Positions 27,277 through 36,759 of a DNA stretch of 64,000 nucleotides are shown piece by piece. A program made the translations under genes and the position numbers. Under the pieces are notes generated by a model. The model was not told the origin of the DNA. It ran no database searches and saw only the letters and a list, made by a program, of their open reading frames with translations. The stretch lies in NCBI RefSeq assembly GCF_021261315.1, contig NZ_JAJSAX010000001.1, forward strand, positions 930,001 through 994,000. The letters are read 5' to 3'. Numbering within the stretch: position 1 is the stretch's first letter; every line of letters starts with the position of its first letter. The DNA comes from Epilithonimonas sp. JDS. GTDB taxonomy: Bacteria; Bacteroidota; Bacteroidia; Flavobacteriales; Weeksellaceae.

Positions 27277-27852
27277 TTACATTAAAGGCAGCCTCATCAA
27301 TTCGTGTTTTCCGAAGATGATGGAGTTTGCAGGCACATTGCGTGAGATCACACAATTCGCCCCGATGATGCAATTGTCGCCGATTGTTACGCCTTTCAGA
27401 ACGGTGACGTTGCTGTAGATTTTTACATTTTTTCCGATGATGATCGGCGCTGTGTTGAATTTATCTTTGTGCCAGATATATTCCGGTTTGGTATCGAATG
27501 CATGATCGTGATCGTAGAATTTGCAGCCTTCTGCCACACACGTATCGTCGCCCAATTCTATCTTTTCCAGACAATTGATGGAAATGTAATGGCTGAGATC
27601 GACATTGTTTCCGAAGATCAATTTTCCGCCTTTTCGGATTCTGATGGCGTTATGATCTCTCCAGATTACATTTTTTCCGATTTCAAAATTGGCATTGTCG
27701 TCCAGTTCAAAAGTGGTTGCTTTTCCTATTTTCAGATCAGGATAAACTTTGACGCCGGAATGGGAATTCAGAATGCTGAGGGTATAAAGTTTCCCTATTT
27801 TATCAATCGTTTTGGGAATGATATTGAGCATTTTGTATATAAAATTGATCAT
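27277..27852 (-). CDS. Hexapeptide-repeat acyltransferase
   Basis: A 191-residue left-handed beta-helix acyltransferase. Hexapeptide turns run from about residue 40 to 175, ending in VTVLKGVTIGDNCIIGANCV, with the catalytic histidine region FYDHDHAFDTK at ~110-120, as in maltose/galactoside O-acetyltransferase relatives. It is the last of four tightly packed genes with an ACP, an AMP-ligase and an SDR. This suggests that it transfers an ACP- or CoA-bound acyl group onto a sugar or amino sugar, but the acceptor is unknown. Confidence 0.8.
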   Translation of the reverse strand: MINFIYKMLNIIPKTIDKIGKLYTLSILNSHSGVKVYPDLKIGKATTFELDDNANFEIGKNVIWRDHNAIRIRKGGKLIFGNNVDLSHYISINCLEKIELGDDTCVAEGCKFYDHDHAFDTKPEYIWHKDKFNTAPIIIGKNVKIYSNVTVLKGVTIGDNCIIGANCVISRNVPANSIIFGKHELMRLPLM

Positions 27853-27864
27853 AGTTTTGCGTTT

Positions 27865-28587
27865 TTATAAAGTCCCCGAATCTACGAAAATCTCCTGACC
27901 TGTAATGGATTTTGACCGTTCGTCTGACAAAAACAAAACCGTTTCGGCAACAGATCTCATATCGGTTTCCTTCTTCAGGGCTGTTCTTTTGAAAATTCTG
28001 TTCTTGTGTTCCTGCGTCAGTTTTTCGTTCATTGCCGTTTCCATATAACCGGGAACTACGATGTTGGAACGGATGCCGCGCTCGCCCCACTCTCGGGAAA
28101 TATTTTTGGAGAATGACTGCAAAGCACCTTTGGAAGCTGCATACATCGACAATCCTTTGTAACCGGTGTGCGCACTGATCGATGAAATATGAATAATGCT
28201 TCCCGAAACGCGATTGTAGATCATATTCCTGATGGCATATTTCGTGAGGAACATTGGCGAATACAGATTGACATCGAACATTGTTTTCAAATCGTCGTAA
28301 TTGAGGTTGGTCACAATATCGTCGTAAGCCGTCGCTGCATTGTTGATCAGGACGTGGATCGGAATTTTATTATTAATGAAATCTTTAAAAACTTCCTGCT
28401 TAATATTTTCCGGATTAGACAAATCAAAAATTTTGAAGAAAAGATTCTCAGGATATTGATTTTCCAAAGCTTTTAATTCTTCGGATTCTGTTCTGCTGAT
28501 GCCGTAAACTGTATGTCCGCTTTCGAGAAACAGTTTGCTCATTTCCAATCCTACACCTCTGGAAACACCTGTGATTAGTACATTCAT
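27865..28587 (-). CDS. SDR family reductase (FabG-like)
   Basis: A 240-residue classical short-chain dehydrogenase. Cofactor motif TGVSRGVG (residues ~6-13), NNAA at ~87-90, catalytic Ser in IIHISSIS, and YAASK (Tyr-x3-Lys). In the operon with an ACP and an AMP-forming ligase its most economical role is reduction of a 3-oxoacyl-ACP to the 3-hydroxyacyl form. It overlaps the ligase gene by 4 nt (ATGA). Confidence 0.82.
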   Translation of the reverse strand: MNVLITGVSRGVGLEMSKLFLESGHTVYGISRTESEELKALENQYPENLFFKIFDLSNPENIKQEVFKDFINNKIPIHVLINNAATAYDDIVTNLNYDDLKTMFDVNLYSPMFLTKYAIRNMIYNRVSGSIIHISSISAHTGYKGLSMYAASKGALQSFSKNISREWGERGIRSNIVVPGYMETAMNEKLTQEHKNRIFKRTALKKETDMRSVAETVLFLSDERSKSITGQEIFVDSGTL

Positions 28588-29798
28588 ACGATTTTCTTTT
28601 TTCCGGTTCTTGTCAATTCTATTTTTTCCACGAAGCTGATTTTCCTTGGGATTTTAAAATTCTGAATTCTCCCGTTAAGATAAAACCTTACATCTTCTTC
28701 TTTCAAATCTGAGTCTGGGAGCAATTCTATCTCGCAGCAGATGATGTTTCCAAGCACTGCGTTTGGTTTGCCGAAAACTCTGACATTTCTGATTTTCGGA
28801 TGCTGCGTCAGCTCGTCTTCCACTTCGTAAGGATTTACTTTGTAGCCGCCAACGTTGACGAGTTCGTTTTTTCTGGATGTAAATCTGAATCTTCTTTGTT
28901 CATCATCAATCCATTCGACCAAATCTCCGGTGGCGTAGAAATCATCAATCAAATTGAGCTGCGAAGTTTTTCCGAACAGATTTTTATGAATGTACAATTC
29001 GTCATCAACTACTTTTACCAAACCGAAGTGCTTTTCCTGAACAATAAATTCGTCATTTTGAGAGGAAAATAAAGGGCCTGTTTCCGTGGAACCATAAACG
29101 TTATTGATTCTTGCATTCGGAAAATATTTTTCGACCTGTGAAATCAAATAATTATCAGACTTTTCGCCGCCAATTGTAATTTTTTTTACCGATTCAAATG
29201 ATTCTGATAATGGCAAAAGCAATCTGTAAAACGTTGGTGTGGAGGAAAGATTGGTAATTTTATATTTATTAATGGCATTAATGACAAAATCTTTCGATTC
29301 CATAAAAACATTGACCAAAAGATTTTGATTCAAGATGGCTTGAAAAAAAACCTGAACACCGGCAACGTGCGTCGGATTGAATGCAAATCCCCAAACATCA
29401 TTTTTCCGCTCTTCGGAAACATTGATTTTTCTAATGAGATTTTTCAGCGGATGTGTAAATTTTCTTGTAAAACCAGTGGTTCCGGAAGTGAAAAGTGTAA
29501 TCTCAGAACTGGAATATCTGATTGAATTTACCACTTCGTCAACAGAATGTATTCGCTTCGGATTGTCGATTTTAATTAATTGATTGACAGTAAGATTATT
29601 CGCAACAATTTCTTTTTCCGACAGATCAGAATCCATCAAAGCGATGTTTTGCTCATTGACCAAAGCAAAAATCCAGTTGAGAAAAAAGGACTTCAAATTG
29701 GGATATACGTAGCAGTCGGTGTAAGAATCTGAAGAATTGATGTGGAGCAGAATTTCATCAAAAGACAATGAAACATCGCGGTCTATAAGGAAAAACAT
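28584..29798 (-). CDS. AMP-forming acyl-ACP/CoA ligase
   Basis: A 404-residue adenylate-forming enzyme, shorter than typical acyl-CoA synthetases (~500 or more) at the N-terminus. P-loop TSGTTGFTRK (residues ~107-116), NNVYGSTETGPL, ATGDLVEW, the hinge-domain GGYKVNPYEVEDEL and a final catalytic Lys region TRTGKKK. It probably activates a carboxylic acid and loads it on the ACP encoded immediately upstream; the two genes overlap by one base. The acid is unknown. Confidence 0.8.
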   Translation of the reverse strand: MFFLIDRDVSLSFDEILLHINSSDSYTDCYVYPNLKSFFLNWIFALVNEQNIALMDSDLSEKEIVANNLTVNQLIKIDNPKRIHSVDEVVNSIRYSSSEITLFTSGTTGFTRKFTHPLKNLIRKINVSEERKNDVWGFAFNPTHVAGVQVFFQAILNQNLLVNVFMESKDFVINAINKYKITNLSSTPTFYRLLLPLSESFESVKKITIGGEKSDNYLISQVEKYFPNARINNVYGSTETGPLFSSQNDEFIVQEKHFGLVKVVDDELYIHKNLFGKTSQLNLIDDFYATGDLVEWIDDEQRRFRFTSRKNELVNVGGYKVNPYEVEDELTQHPKIRNVRVFGKPNAVLGNIICCEIELLPDSDLKEEDVRFYLNGRIQNFKIPRKISFVEKIELTRTGKKKIV

Positions 29799-30016
29799 TA
29801 GAGTTTTGCGTAGATTTCGTTTACTGTATTTACCAATCCATCTTCGAAAATATCAACGCCGAATTCCTCTTCGATTTTTACGGTAAGTTCAGCTAAATCA
29901 AATGAATCGAAATTAAGATCTTCTCTGAGTTGCTGTTCTGGTTTGAGTTCCAAAACTTCGTCCTCGAATTTATTCTTCTTGATAGAATTGATAATATTAA
30001 GTAATTTTTCCTGCAT
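29798..30016 (-). CDS. Acyl carrier protein
   Basis: A 72-residue ACP with phosphopantetheine site D-S-F-D at residues 37-40 (Ser38) in NFDSFDLAEL, and the usual acidic helices. First gene of the ACP/ligase/SDR/acyltransferase unit. It is not linked to fatty-acid synthase genes here, so it is probably dedicated to this pathway. A TAATTTTG element, a -7 box match, lies at 30033-30040 upstream of its start. Confidence 0.85.
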   Translation of the reverse strand: MQEKLLNIINSIKKNKFEDEVLELKPEQQLREDLNFDSFDLAELTVKIEEEFGVDIFEDGLVNTVNEIYAKL

Positions 30017-30032
30017 CTGTGTAATTGAAATG

Positions 30033-30040
30033 CAAAATTA
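30033..30040 (-). promoter_or_regulatory. Possible -7 element for the ACP operon
   Basis: TAATTTTG on the minus strand fits TAnnTTTG and lies 16 nt upstream of the ACP start. No clear -33 TTTG. Confidence 0.4.
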
Positions 30041-30100
30041 AGATTATTTCTGTGTTATACATAATTGAATACGTTTTATTTAGAATAATCCTGCTTCAAA

Positions 30101-30790
30101 CTACCGTTGCTTCAATCTCAGAAAGAATTCCGACTTGTAAGTTTCGCCGATTGGGATTTCTTTTCCGGAATTCAGCAAAGCATTTTTGACATCAATTTTT
30201 TCGATTTTATCAAGGTTTAGAATGAAGGATTTATGAACTCTCGTAAAGTTTTCCGGCAGTTGATTTTCAAGAGATTTCAAAGTGTCTAGGACAATATATT
30301 CCTGATTTTCGGTTTTGATGTTGACGTAATCTTTGATGCTTTCTACAAACAGGATTTCATCAAAATTGATTTTGTGTTGCTGTCCGGAAGATTTGACGAA
30401 GAAATAAGAATTGGCTAAAGTTTCCGTGGTCGGAAATCTTTCCTGCGCTTTCAAAGCACTTTTCTCAAAACGACCGAATGGAATTGGTTTCAGAAGATAA
30501 TCAATGACGTTGTGCTCATAACCTTCCAAAGCATACTCTGAATAGGCGGTTGTCAAAATATATTTTAATTTATCACCAACGATTTTCATAAAATTGATTC
30601 CTGACAATTCAGGCATTTGGATATCGAGGAAAATCAAATCAGCTTCGTTATTTTGAATATATTCCAAAGCTTCAATTGGATTTTCGGAAGAAAAAACAAG
30701 TTCCAGGAAAGGAATTTTCATCACGTAATTTTCCAGAAGCTGGATTGCCAAAGGTTCGTCATCTACAACAATGCATTTTATCTTTTTCAT
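30101..30790 (-). CDS. LytTR-family response regulator
   Basis: A 229-residue response regulator with an N-terminal receiver (DD at ~10-11, phosphoacceptor Asp in LIFLDIQMP near residue 55, Lys in LLKPIPFG near 103) and a C-terminal LytTR DNA-binding domain (FVESIKDYVNIKTE, FTRVHKSFILNLDKI). It starts one base after the stop of the histidine kinase, so they form a coupled pair. LytTR regulators in this phylum control envelope or transport genes; the target is not evident here. Confidence 0.9.
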   Translation of the reverse strand: MKKIKCIVVDDEPLAIQLLENYVMKIPFLELVFSSENPIEALEYIQNNEADLIFLDIQMPELSGINFMKIVGDKLKYILTTAYSEYALEGYEHNVIDYLLKPIPFGRFEKSALKAQERFPTTETLANSYFFVKSSGQQHKINFDEILFVESIKDYVNIKTENQEYIVLDTLKSLENQLPENFTRVHKSFILNLDKIEKIDVKNALLNSGKEIPIGETYKSEFFLRLKQR

Positions 30791-31807
30791 TTATTTCAAA
30801 TCGATTTTCAATTCTACAGAAAATTCGGTTTCGGTTTCGTGGATGTTCAGTTCGTGTTTTTTGGGATAAAGGATTTCCAGGCGTTTTTTCACATTCCCGA
30901 TTCCAATGCCGGAAAGTGAATCTTTTGACCTCTGTTTTTTGAAGTTTTGAAGATGGAAAGTCAGAGTTTGATTATCATCCGAAATCTTCATCGTAAAACC
31001 TTTTCCGCTGAAGTCGCCGTGTTTGAAAGCATTTTCTACAAACGGAACCAAAAGCATTGGCGAAATATTAAGGTTGGGATATTTGATTTTTTTTTCAATC
31101 ATTAATAATTCTGGGTTTTTGAGTCTGAGCTTTTCCAGTTCTATCAGGCTTTCCAAATAACCAATTTCTTTTTCCAATGGAATGAAATTTTTCTCCAAAT
31201 CCTTTGTGCTGTATCTTAATAACTGGCTCAATTCCTCAATCGCAGGCAAAGCTTTTTCTGAATTCTGGTAAACCAAGGAATAGATATTATTTAAAGTATT
31301 AAAGATGAAATGAGGATTGATTTGAGTTTTTAATGCCTGAATTTTCGCTTCGTTTCTTTCTTGTTCAAGTTTTTGTCTTTCGGTTTCAATCACACCAAAT
31401 TTTTCCAGCAACCACATTATTCCGGCAATAAAAACATTGATGCAGCCGTAATAAATGTTATCAAAAAAGTAATAAAGCAATCCCGTTTCCTGATTGTAAT
31501 TTCTGAATCCAAAAGTGGCAGGCAACAAAACTTCTTCCATCAAATATCTGACTGTCGCAAAACAAAGAATCGAAAGGAAAAACGAAAGAATAACCGTGTA
31601 AACTTTCTCCTGTCTGAAAACTTTTGGAATAATGACCAGATAACAAATGTAAAACGTGATAATCCCTGCAAGGAAAAAGGTAATTCTCAAAACCGTACTC
31701 TGCAGATCGTTCTCTCTGTCGAAGAAATACAAAGGTGTGATCACAGTTCCAAAAAAGTTGAGGCTCCAATAGATGATTTGAAGCCAGATGATTTGTTTCT
31801 TTTTCAT
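30791..31807 (-). CDS. LytS-type sensor histidine kinase
   Basis: A 338-residue sensor kinase with about four transmembrane segments in the first 130 residues, then the His_kinase/LytS catalytic part: ALKTQINPHFIFNTLNNIYS with the phosphoacceptor His near 172, then PPL-like region ISPMLLVPFVENAFKHG and the G-box SGIGIGNVKKRL. Overlaps the preceding lipoprotein gene by 4 nt. The signal detected is unknown; no extracellular ligand domain is seen, only short loops. Confidence 0.9.
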   Translation of the reverse strand: MKKKQIIWLQIIYWSLNFFGTVITPLYFFDRENDLQSTVLRITFFLAGIITFYICYLVIIPKVFRQEKVYTVILSFFLSILCFATVRYLMEEVLLPATFGFRNYNQETGLLYYFFDNIYYGCINVFIAGIMWLLEKFGVIETERQKLEQERNEAKIQALKTQINPHFIFNTLNNIYSLVYQNSEKALPAIEELSQLLRYSTKDLEKNFIPLEKEIGYLESLIELEKLRLKNPELLMIEKKIKYPNLNISPMLLVPFVENAFKHGDFSGKGFTMKISDDNQTLTFHLQNFKKQRSKDSLSGIGIGNVKKRLEILYPKKHELNIHETETEFSVELKIDLK

Positions 31808-32151
31808 CGCAGTTCTTTGTTATTAATTAAAATTGGTCTTGAGGAAGAATAATGCAAATGTATAGAAACGGAATCTGAATTTTGATTCTCCATTATCAAT
31901 TTGCTCTTTTTTGGAAGCCTGTAATTGAGTTGAGAATTTGCGATGATGGTTTTGGGCATATTCAGTTCCGAAACTAGATTTACCGTTGCAGGCGAGAGAT
32001 TTTTAATTTCTAAAGTGGCAGGCGCTTTCAGCTTTTGTAGGACGATGCTGTCTCCAGGCGCAATTGCCATCGTTTTCCAAACATCTACGCGATGTGCTCC
32101 GATGCAGGACGCGATAGATGATAAAATCAGGATTAGAGTTACTTTTTTCAT
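31804..32151 (-). CDS. Small lipoprotein upstream of the LytS/LytTR pair
   Basis: A 115-residue predicted lipoprotein: ILILSSIASC ends in the lipobox Cys at residue 16, followed by a mainly beta domain (VVLQKLKAPATLEI-like spacing, KSKLIMENQNSDSVSIHLHY). No family is recognised. First gene of a three-gene unit overlapping the kinase gene by 4 nt, so it may feed the kinase's signal. A TATTTTTG (32156-32163) matches the -7 box but is only 5 nt from the start. Confidence 0.55.
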   Translation of the reverse strand: MKKVTLILILSSIASCIGAHRVDVWKTMAIAPGDSIVLQKLKAPATLEIKNLSPATVNLVSELNMPKTIIANSQLNYRLPKKSKLIMENQNSDSVSIHLHYSSSRPILINNKELR

Positions 32152-32264
32152 ATTCCAAAAATAGGCACAGCAAACACATCCAGAACATCAAATTCTATGA
32201 ACGCCTGTTTTTTACCGATGAAAATGTTTTGGTCGGATTAAAACCTCATCAAATCTAAACGCTA

Positions 32265-32295
32265 TTTCGAAGGAAAGACTTTGAAAATACATTTG
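32265..32295 (+). promoter_or_regulatory. Promoter of the first barrel receptor
   Basis: TTTC (32265-32268), 19 nt, then TACATTTG (32288-32295), one base off the TTTG-N19-21-TAnnTTTG consensus. Its position downstream of the TTG at 32281 argues that translation starts at the ATG at 32329. Confidence 0.5.
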
Positions 32296-32328
32296 CATCA
32301 AGATTTACAACTATCTAATAAACTATTT

Positions 32329-34428
32329 ATGAAACTGAAATATCTATTCATCGCGACAATCTTCTCAACTTTAACATTTGCTCAAACTCAAAAAGACAGT
32401 TTGAAGGAAATTGAACACGTCAATATATTGGTCAAGAAAAAATTGCTGGAAAGAAAAGCGGACCGACTCATCTTCAATGTCGATGCATCTATCGCTTCTC
32501 AAGGAATGGATGCAGGCGAAACTTTGGCCAACGTTCCGATGCTGAAAGTGGATGAGAATCTGGGAACGATTTCTATCCTTGGAAAAAGTTCGGTAAATGT
32601 GATGATCAACGGAAGAATGCTGAATCTCTCCGGAACTGCATTATTAAATTATCTAAAATCCATCCGCTCCGAAAACATCTCGAAAATCGAGGTCATCACA
32701 ACGCCGCCAGCGAAATACGAGGCTCAGGGAAACAGTGGACTCATCAATATTATTCTAAAGAAAAACCCAAATCTTGGTTTCAGTGGAAACATCAACACAG
32801 GTCTGACACAGCGAACTTATTTCAACGGAAGCACGAATGGAACTTTGAATTATCAAACCGAAAAATTAAGTTTAAGTTTAAAGACAAGCTACATCGAAGG
32901 TGCAAAACGTGCGGATGAGAGATTCACGATTCTTGGCGCGTCGCAGAATTACAACCGTTCTGTCCGGAAAGATATGTGGCAGATTTTGACGCCGAACCTG
33001 AGCGGTTCGTATAAAATCAACAAAAACTCCGAAGTTGGGATGGAATATATTTTCGATAATGGAAAAAACGGAATGGACATTGTGAACACGACGAGAAACA
33101 TCAGTCCAAAACTGGATGAGAAAAACTTTCTAACCAACACATTTCACAGAGAAAAATCGCCGACACACACTTTCAGTACCTATTATGATTTGAAGCTAGA
33201 CTCGCTTGGGAAGAAATTGAGTTTTGCAGGGAATTTCTATCAAAACAACAATGAGACGGAAGTTAATTTTTCGACTTTGACCTTACCGGAAAATACGATT
33301 CAGGATGTGAAAACCTTGTCGATGATCAAGCCTCAGATTTTCTCCGTTCAAGGTGATTTAGAACTTCCGTTTTTATTTGGAACGATTGAAACCGGCGTGA
33401 AATTCAATCAATTCAGAAATTCTGCAGATTTAAAATATCTGGATTGGAAAAACAATCAGTTTGTCATTGATGATGAGAAAAGCAGCACGTTCAATTACCG
33501 AGAAGAAAATTACGCGGCTTACGCAAGTTTTGGTAAAAGTTTCGGCGACCATTGGGAAACGAAAGCCGGATTGCGATATGAAAATACATTTGTGAAAAGC
33601 ACTGTGAATAATTTCAGTTATGGACAATGGTTTCCATCGGCCTTTGTTTCTTACAAGGAAGATAAAAATGTGTTCAGCTTGTCCTATTCCAGAAGGATCA
33701 ACCGACCAAGTATGAGCAATTTGAATCCTTTCAGATGGTACGAAAATCCACAGTCCTACTCTACAGGAAACCCTTTGCTGACGCCATCTTACATTAATAA
33801 TTACGAACTGGGTTACACTTACAACAACAAGTTTTCGACCAGCATTTATTATTTAAGATTGAAGAATGCGTTTGGGCAACTCGCTTATCTTGATTTAGAA
33901 TCTCAAACCGGTGATTATCAAAATTACTACAACAATGATTTTTATGGAATGAATGCTTCGTACACAGACACTTTCTTCAAATTCTGGGAAGCGAACATTA
34001 CAGCAAATGCTTCGTATCAGACTTCGGAAGTTTTCAATATCAATGCACCAACTTTGAAAGGTTATTCATTAAGTTATTCCATTAATAACACTTTCACATT
34101 GAACAAAACAAAGACTATTGCTCTTTTCCTAAACTACGACCAAAGTTTGCCTTACAAAAATGTAAATGCCCGATTTGAGAATTTTTCCAATTTGAATTCA
34201 GGATTTAAAATTTCATTGATGGAAAAACAGCTTCAAATCAATGCGACGGTTACCAATATTTTTGGACAGCGCTACAAAGGTCAAATGTATTTTGATGACA
34301 GCAAGCAGTTGATGAACAATTATTGGGACGGCAGAAGTCTACGTCTGAGCGTGAATTATACTTTCGGAAACAAAAAGCAGGTAAATAAAAAGAATATCAG
34401 TTTTGAGGAGAAAGACAGAGTTCAGTAA
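32329..34428 (+). CDS. TonB-dependent-like outer-membrane beta-barrel protein
   Basis: A 699-residue outer-membrane receptor. Signal peptide YLFIATIFSTLTFAQ. A plug-type domain (SINVMINGR-like VNVMINGRML, then KIEVITTPPAKYEAQGNSGL, INIILKK) is followed by a long barrel ending KNISFEEKDRVQ. It lacks the N-terminal carboxypeptidase-regulatory domain common in this family. I start at the ATG 32329, because the upstream region contains the promoter. Its partner downstream is a paralogue. The two lie next to a LytTR system, but no ligand can be named. Confidence 0.82.
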   Translation: MKLKYLFIATIFSTLTFAQTQKDSLKEIEHVNILVKKKLLERKADRLIFNVDASIASQGMDAGETLANVPMLKVDENLGTISILGKSSVNVMINGRMLNLSGTALLNYLKSIRSENISKIEVITTPPAKYEAQGNSGLINIILKKNPNLGFSGNINTGLTQRTYFNGSTNGTLNYQTEKLSLSLKTSYIEGAKRADERFTILGASQNYNRSVRKDMWQILTPNLSGSYKINKNSEVGMEYIFDNGKNGMDIVNTTRNISPKLDEKNFLTNTFHREKSPTHTFSTYYDLKLDSLGKKLSFAGNFYQNNNETEVNFSTLTLPENTIQDVKTLSMIKPQIFSVQGDLELPFLFGTIETGVKFNQFRNSADLKYLDWKNNQFVIDDEKSSTFNYREENYAAYASFGKSFGDHWETKAGLRYENTFVKSTVNNFSYGQWFPSAFVSYKEDKNVFSLSYSRRINRPSMSNLNPFRWYENPQSYSTGNPLLTPSYINNYELGYTYNNKFSTSIYYLRLKNAFGQLAYLDLESQTGDYQNYYNNDFYGMNASYTDTFFKFWEANITANASYQTSEVFNINAPTLKGYSLSYSINNTFTLNKTKTIALFLNYDQSLPYKNVNARFENFSNLNSGFKISLMEKQLQINATVTNIFGQRYKGQMYFDDSKQLMNNYWDGRSLRLSVNYTFGNKKQVNKKNISFEEKDRVQ

Positions 34429-34483
34429 ATTCAAATTGTAACAAATCAGCAGATTGGGAGTCTAATAAGTTACAAACAAAACT

Positions 34484-36637
34484 ATGAGAATCAAATCTAT
34501 CATTCCAATCGCTGGATTATTTCTAAGTCAAATCTACTTCGCACAGGAAACTCCGAAGAAGGAAAATGACAAAGAAAAACAAATCGAAGCGGTAACCATT
34601 ACCAAAACTAAAAAGGCCGTTGAACAAAAAGCGGACAGAACCGTCTACGATTTCTCAGAACAGCCACATCTAAACTCCGGCAACACGCTGGAAGGATTGC
34701 AAAAAATCCCGGGATTGGTAGTTTCCGAAATGGCAGGAATGATTTATCAAGGAAAAGCTTTGGATGTCTATATGGACGGACGACCGTTGAACATCTACAG
34801 CACACAGTTGACGGCCTATCTGGAAGGACTTCCTGCGAACAGCATCGAAAGAATCGAGATCATCACACAGCCTGGCGCAGAATTCCCGGCAACTTCTGGT
34901 GGCGCTATCATCAATATCATCACGAGCAGAAATGCAAAATCATACTTGTCCGCAACTTACGCCGGTGGTTATCGTTTCAGCAATTATGACCATTTCAGAA
35001 GTAAATTCAACAATAGTTTGACGCTTAATTCCAAAAACAAATGGTTTGGATGGCAGTTGAACGTCGGCCAATCTTACAACGAAAGCGAGACAAAATCTAC
35101 GATTGATGAAATCTCAAGATTGTACAATGACAATGTCAATAGAAATCAATATTTGAGAAGTGCTTTCACCTTTGATATTGGACAAGATCGATTGCTTCTG
35201 AACTACAATCTCAACTTAGGATCTTCGGATCGTTATGTGGATCGTTATTCTTTGTTCAATGGAACCGAATCTACCGGTAAAGATATCATCGACCAAAGCA
35301 ATACACGAAATGAGGTGACTGCAACGTATCAGAAGAAATTTGATGATAAGAATAAAAAGTTAGAATTTAAAGGATCTTACACCAATTTCAGTAGTGATTT
35401 TGGGCAAACAGGAAGAACCATTTTGCCAACGCCTTCCATCAATGATAACGTTTTGAACAACGGCTCCAACCAAGATGTCTACAATTTCAGAATCGATTAT
35501 GCTCAGCCGATCAAAGTATTAGACGAAGGTAAATTGAGCTTGGGTGCTTTCTACGACCAACTGGAGTTTTCTGCAGATAACTTTGGAATAGAAAATCTGG
35601 ATTACAAAAGCAAAACGACTGCTTTTTACTCCGAAGCCAGCGCAACGAAAGGAAAAATGGATTTTGTTTTGGGACTTCGTGGAGAATATTACAACATCAA
35701 CGGAACAAGTTTGGATTTTGAAACTGGCGGTTACGATAACTTGAGACCATTTGAGAAATTCAAAGTGTTTCCAAATGCAAGCATTCAGTACAACATTATT
35801 CCGAAAATCGCTTTCTTTAATGTCAATTACAACAAGAAAATCACGTTGCCCAATGTTGCCAACCTAAATCCAAATAACACGAGATACGGAAACGATAACA
35901 TCGATTTTTCCGGGAACCCAAATCTCCAGCCAACGATCTTTGATAATTTCGAAGTGAAGTTAAGCGCTTTGAATTATGCTTTCATTGGCTATAATTTTAC
36001 CCTAGCGAAAAATCAAGTGGTTCAAATCGTAGAAAGAGAAGGCGATGTTATCTTGCAGACCAGCGACAATCTTGACCGAATGAAAACGCATAATTTCAAC
36101 ATTGGATTTCCAATTCCATTAGCGATTTTCAATACGCCTTTCAAAGACATTATGAAAATGGATATGAATCCCGATCAGGTGAGTTTTATCTTCCTTTATG
36201 GCTCATATCAATTGCAACAAATTGATCAGATCATCAATCCGAAAGGCTACTGGACCTATAACGTGACAGGACAATTTATTTTACCTTATAAAACAAAATT
36301 CACGGCAAATTATACTTATTTGACCAAAGGAAACGAATTCTTTTTCTATCCAAACAAATCATTCTACAATACTTTGAATTTGTCTTTGTCACGGAAATTC
36401 AACAAAGAAAGAATGACGCTGACGTTGTTTGCGAATGATGTTTTCAACACCAATGAGACCAATCTCAGAACAACCAACGCGCTTCCAAATGTGAACATCC
36501 GAAACAAGAATGACACAAGAACTTACGGACTTTCTTTCACCTACAAGATCCCGACAAAAAACAAGCTAGCAAAGGAAACGCCTAACTTGCTAAATCAGGA
36601 GAAGAAAGAAGATTCTGGTTCTGTGCAACAATTATAA
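34484..36637 (+). CDS. TonB-dependent-like outer-membrane beta-barrel protein (paralogue)
   Basis: A 717-residue barrel receptor of the same family as its neighbour. Signal peptide SIIPIAGLFLSQIYFAQ. Plug region with QKADRTVYDFSEQPHLNSG, LDVYMDGRPLNIYS and ERIEIITQPGAEFPATSGGA, then IINIITSRNA. The barrel ends near YGLSFTYKIPTKNK. It starts 55 nt after the first paralogue and both probably share a transcript ended by the terminator at 36663. The tandem pair looks like an old duplication (similar plugs, diverged barrels). Confidence 0.8.
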   Translation: MRIKSIIPIAGLFLSQIYFAQETPKKENDKEKQIEAVTITKTKKAVEQKADRTVYDFSEQPHLNSGNTLEGLQKIPGLVVSEMAGMIYQGKALDVYMDGRPLNIYSTQLTAYLEGLPANSIERIEIITQPGAEFPATSGGAIINIITSRNAKSYLSATYAGGYRFSNYDHFRSKFNNSLTLNSKNKWFGWQLNVGQSYNESETKSTIDEISRLYNDNVNRNQYLRSAFTFDIGQDRLLLNYNLNLGSSDRYVDRYSLFNGTESTGKDIIDQSNTRNEVTATYQKKFDDKNKKLEFKGSYTNFSSDFGQTGRTILPTPSINDNVLNNGSNQDVYNFRIDYAQPIKVLDEGKLSLGAFYDQLEFSADNFGIENLDYKSKTTAFYSEASATKGKMDFVLGLRGEYYNINGTSLDFETGGYDNLRPFEKFKVFPNASIQYNIIPKIAFFNVNYNKKITLPNVANLNPNNTRYGNDNIDFSGNPNLQPTIFDNFEVKLSALNYAFIGYNFTLAKNQVVQIVEREGDVILQTSDNLDRMKTHNFNIGFPIPLAIFNTPFKDIMKMDMNPDQVSFIFLYGSYQLQQIDQIINPKGYWTYNVTGQFILPYKTKFTANYTYLTKGNEFFFYPNKSFYNTLNLSLSRKFNKERMTLTLFANDVFNTNETNLRTTNALPNVNIRNKNDTRTYGLSFTYKIPTKNKLAKETPNLLNQEKKEDSGSVQQL

Positions 36638-36662
36638 TTAACATTAATTTTGTAATACCTCT

Positions 36663-36694
36663 AATCTCTCAATATCAATTGGGAGATTATTTTT
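36663..36694 (+). terminator. Terminator after the barrel receptor pair
   Basis: AATCTCTCAAT/ATTGGGAGATT stem (one G:T pair) with a 4-nt loop, then ATTTTTG. Confidence 0.7.
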
Positions 36695-36759
36695 GTTCTA
36701 AAATCGAAAAATTCATAGTAAATTTTTGATTCCATTCGAAAAAAAACGTTGATTTCTGC

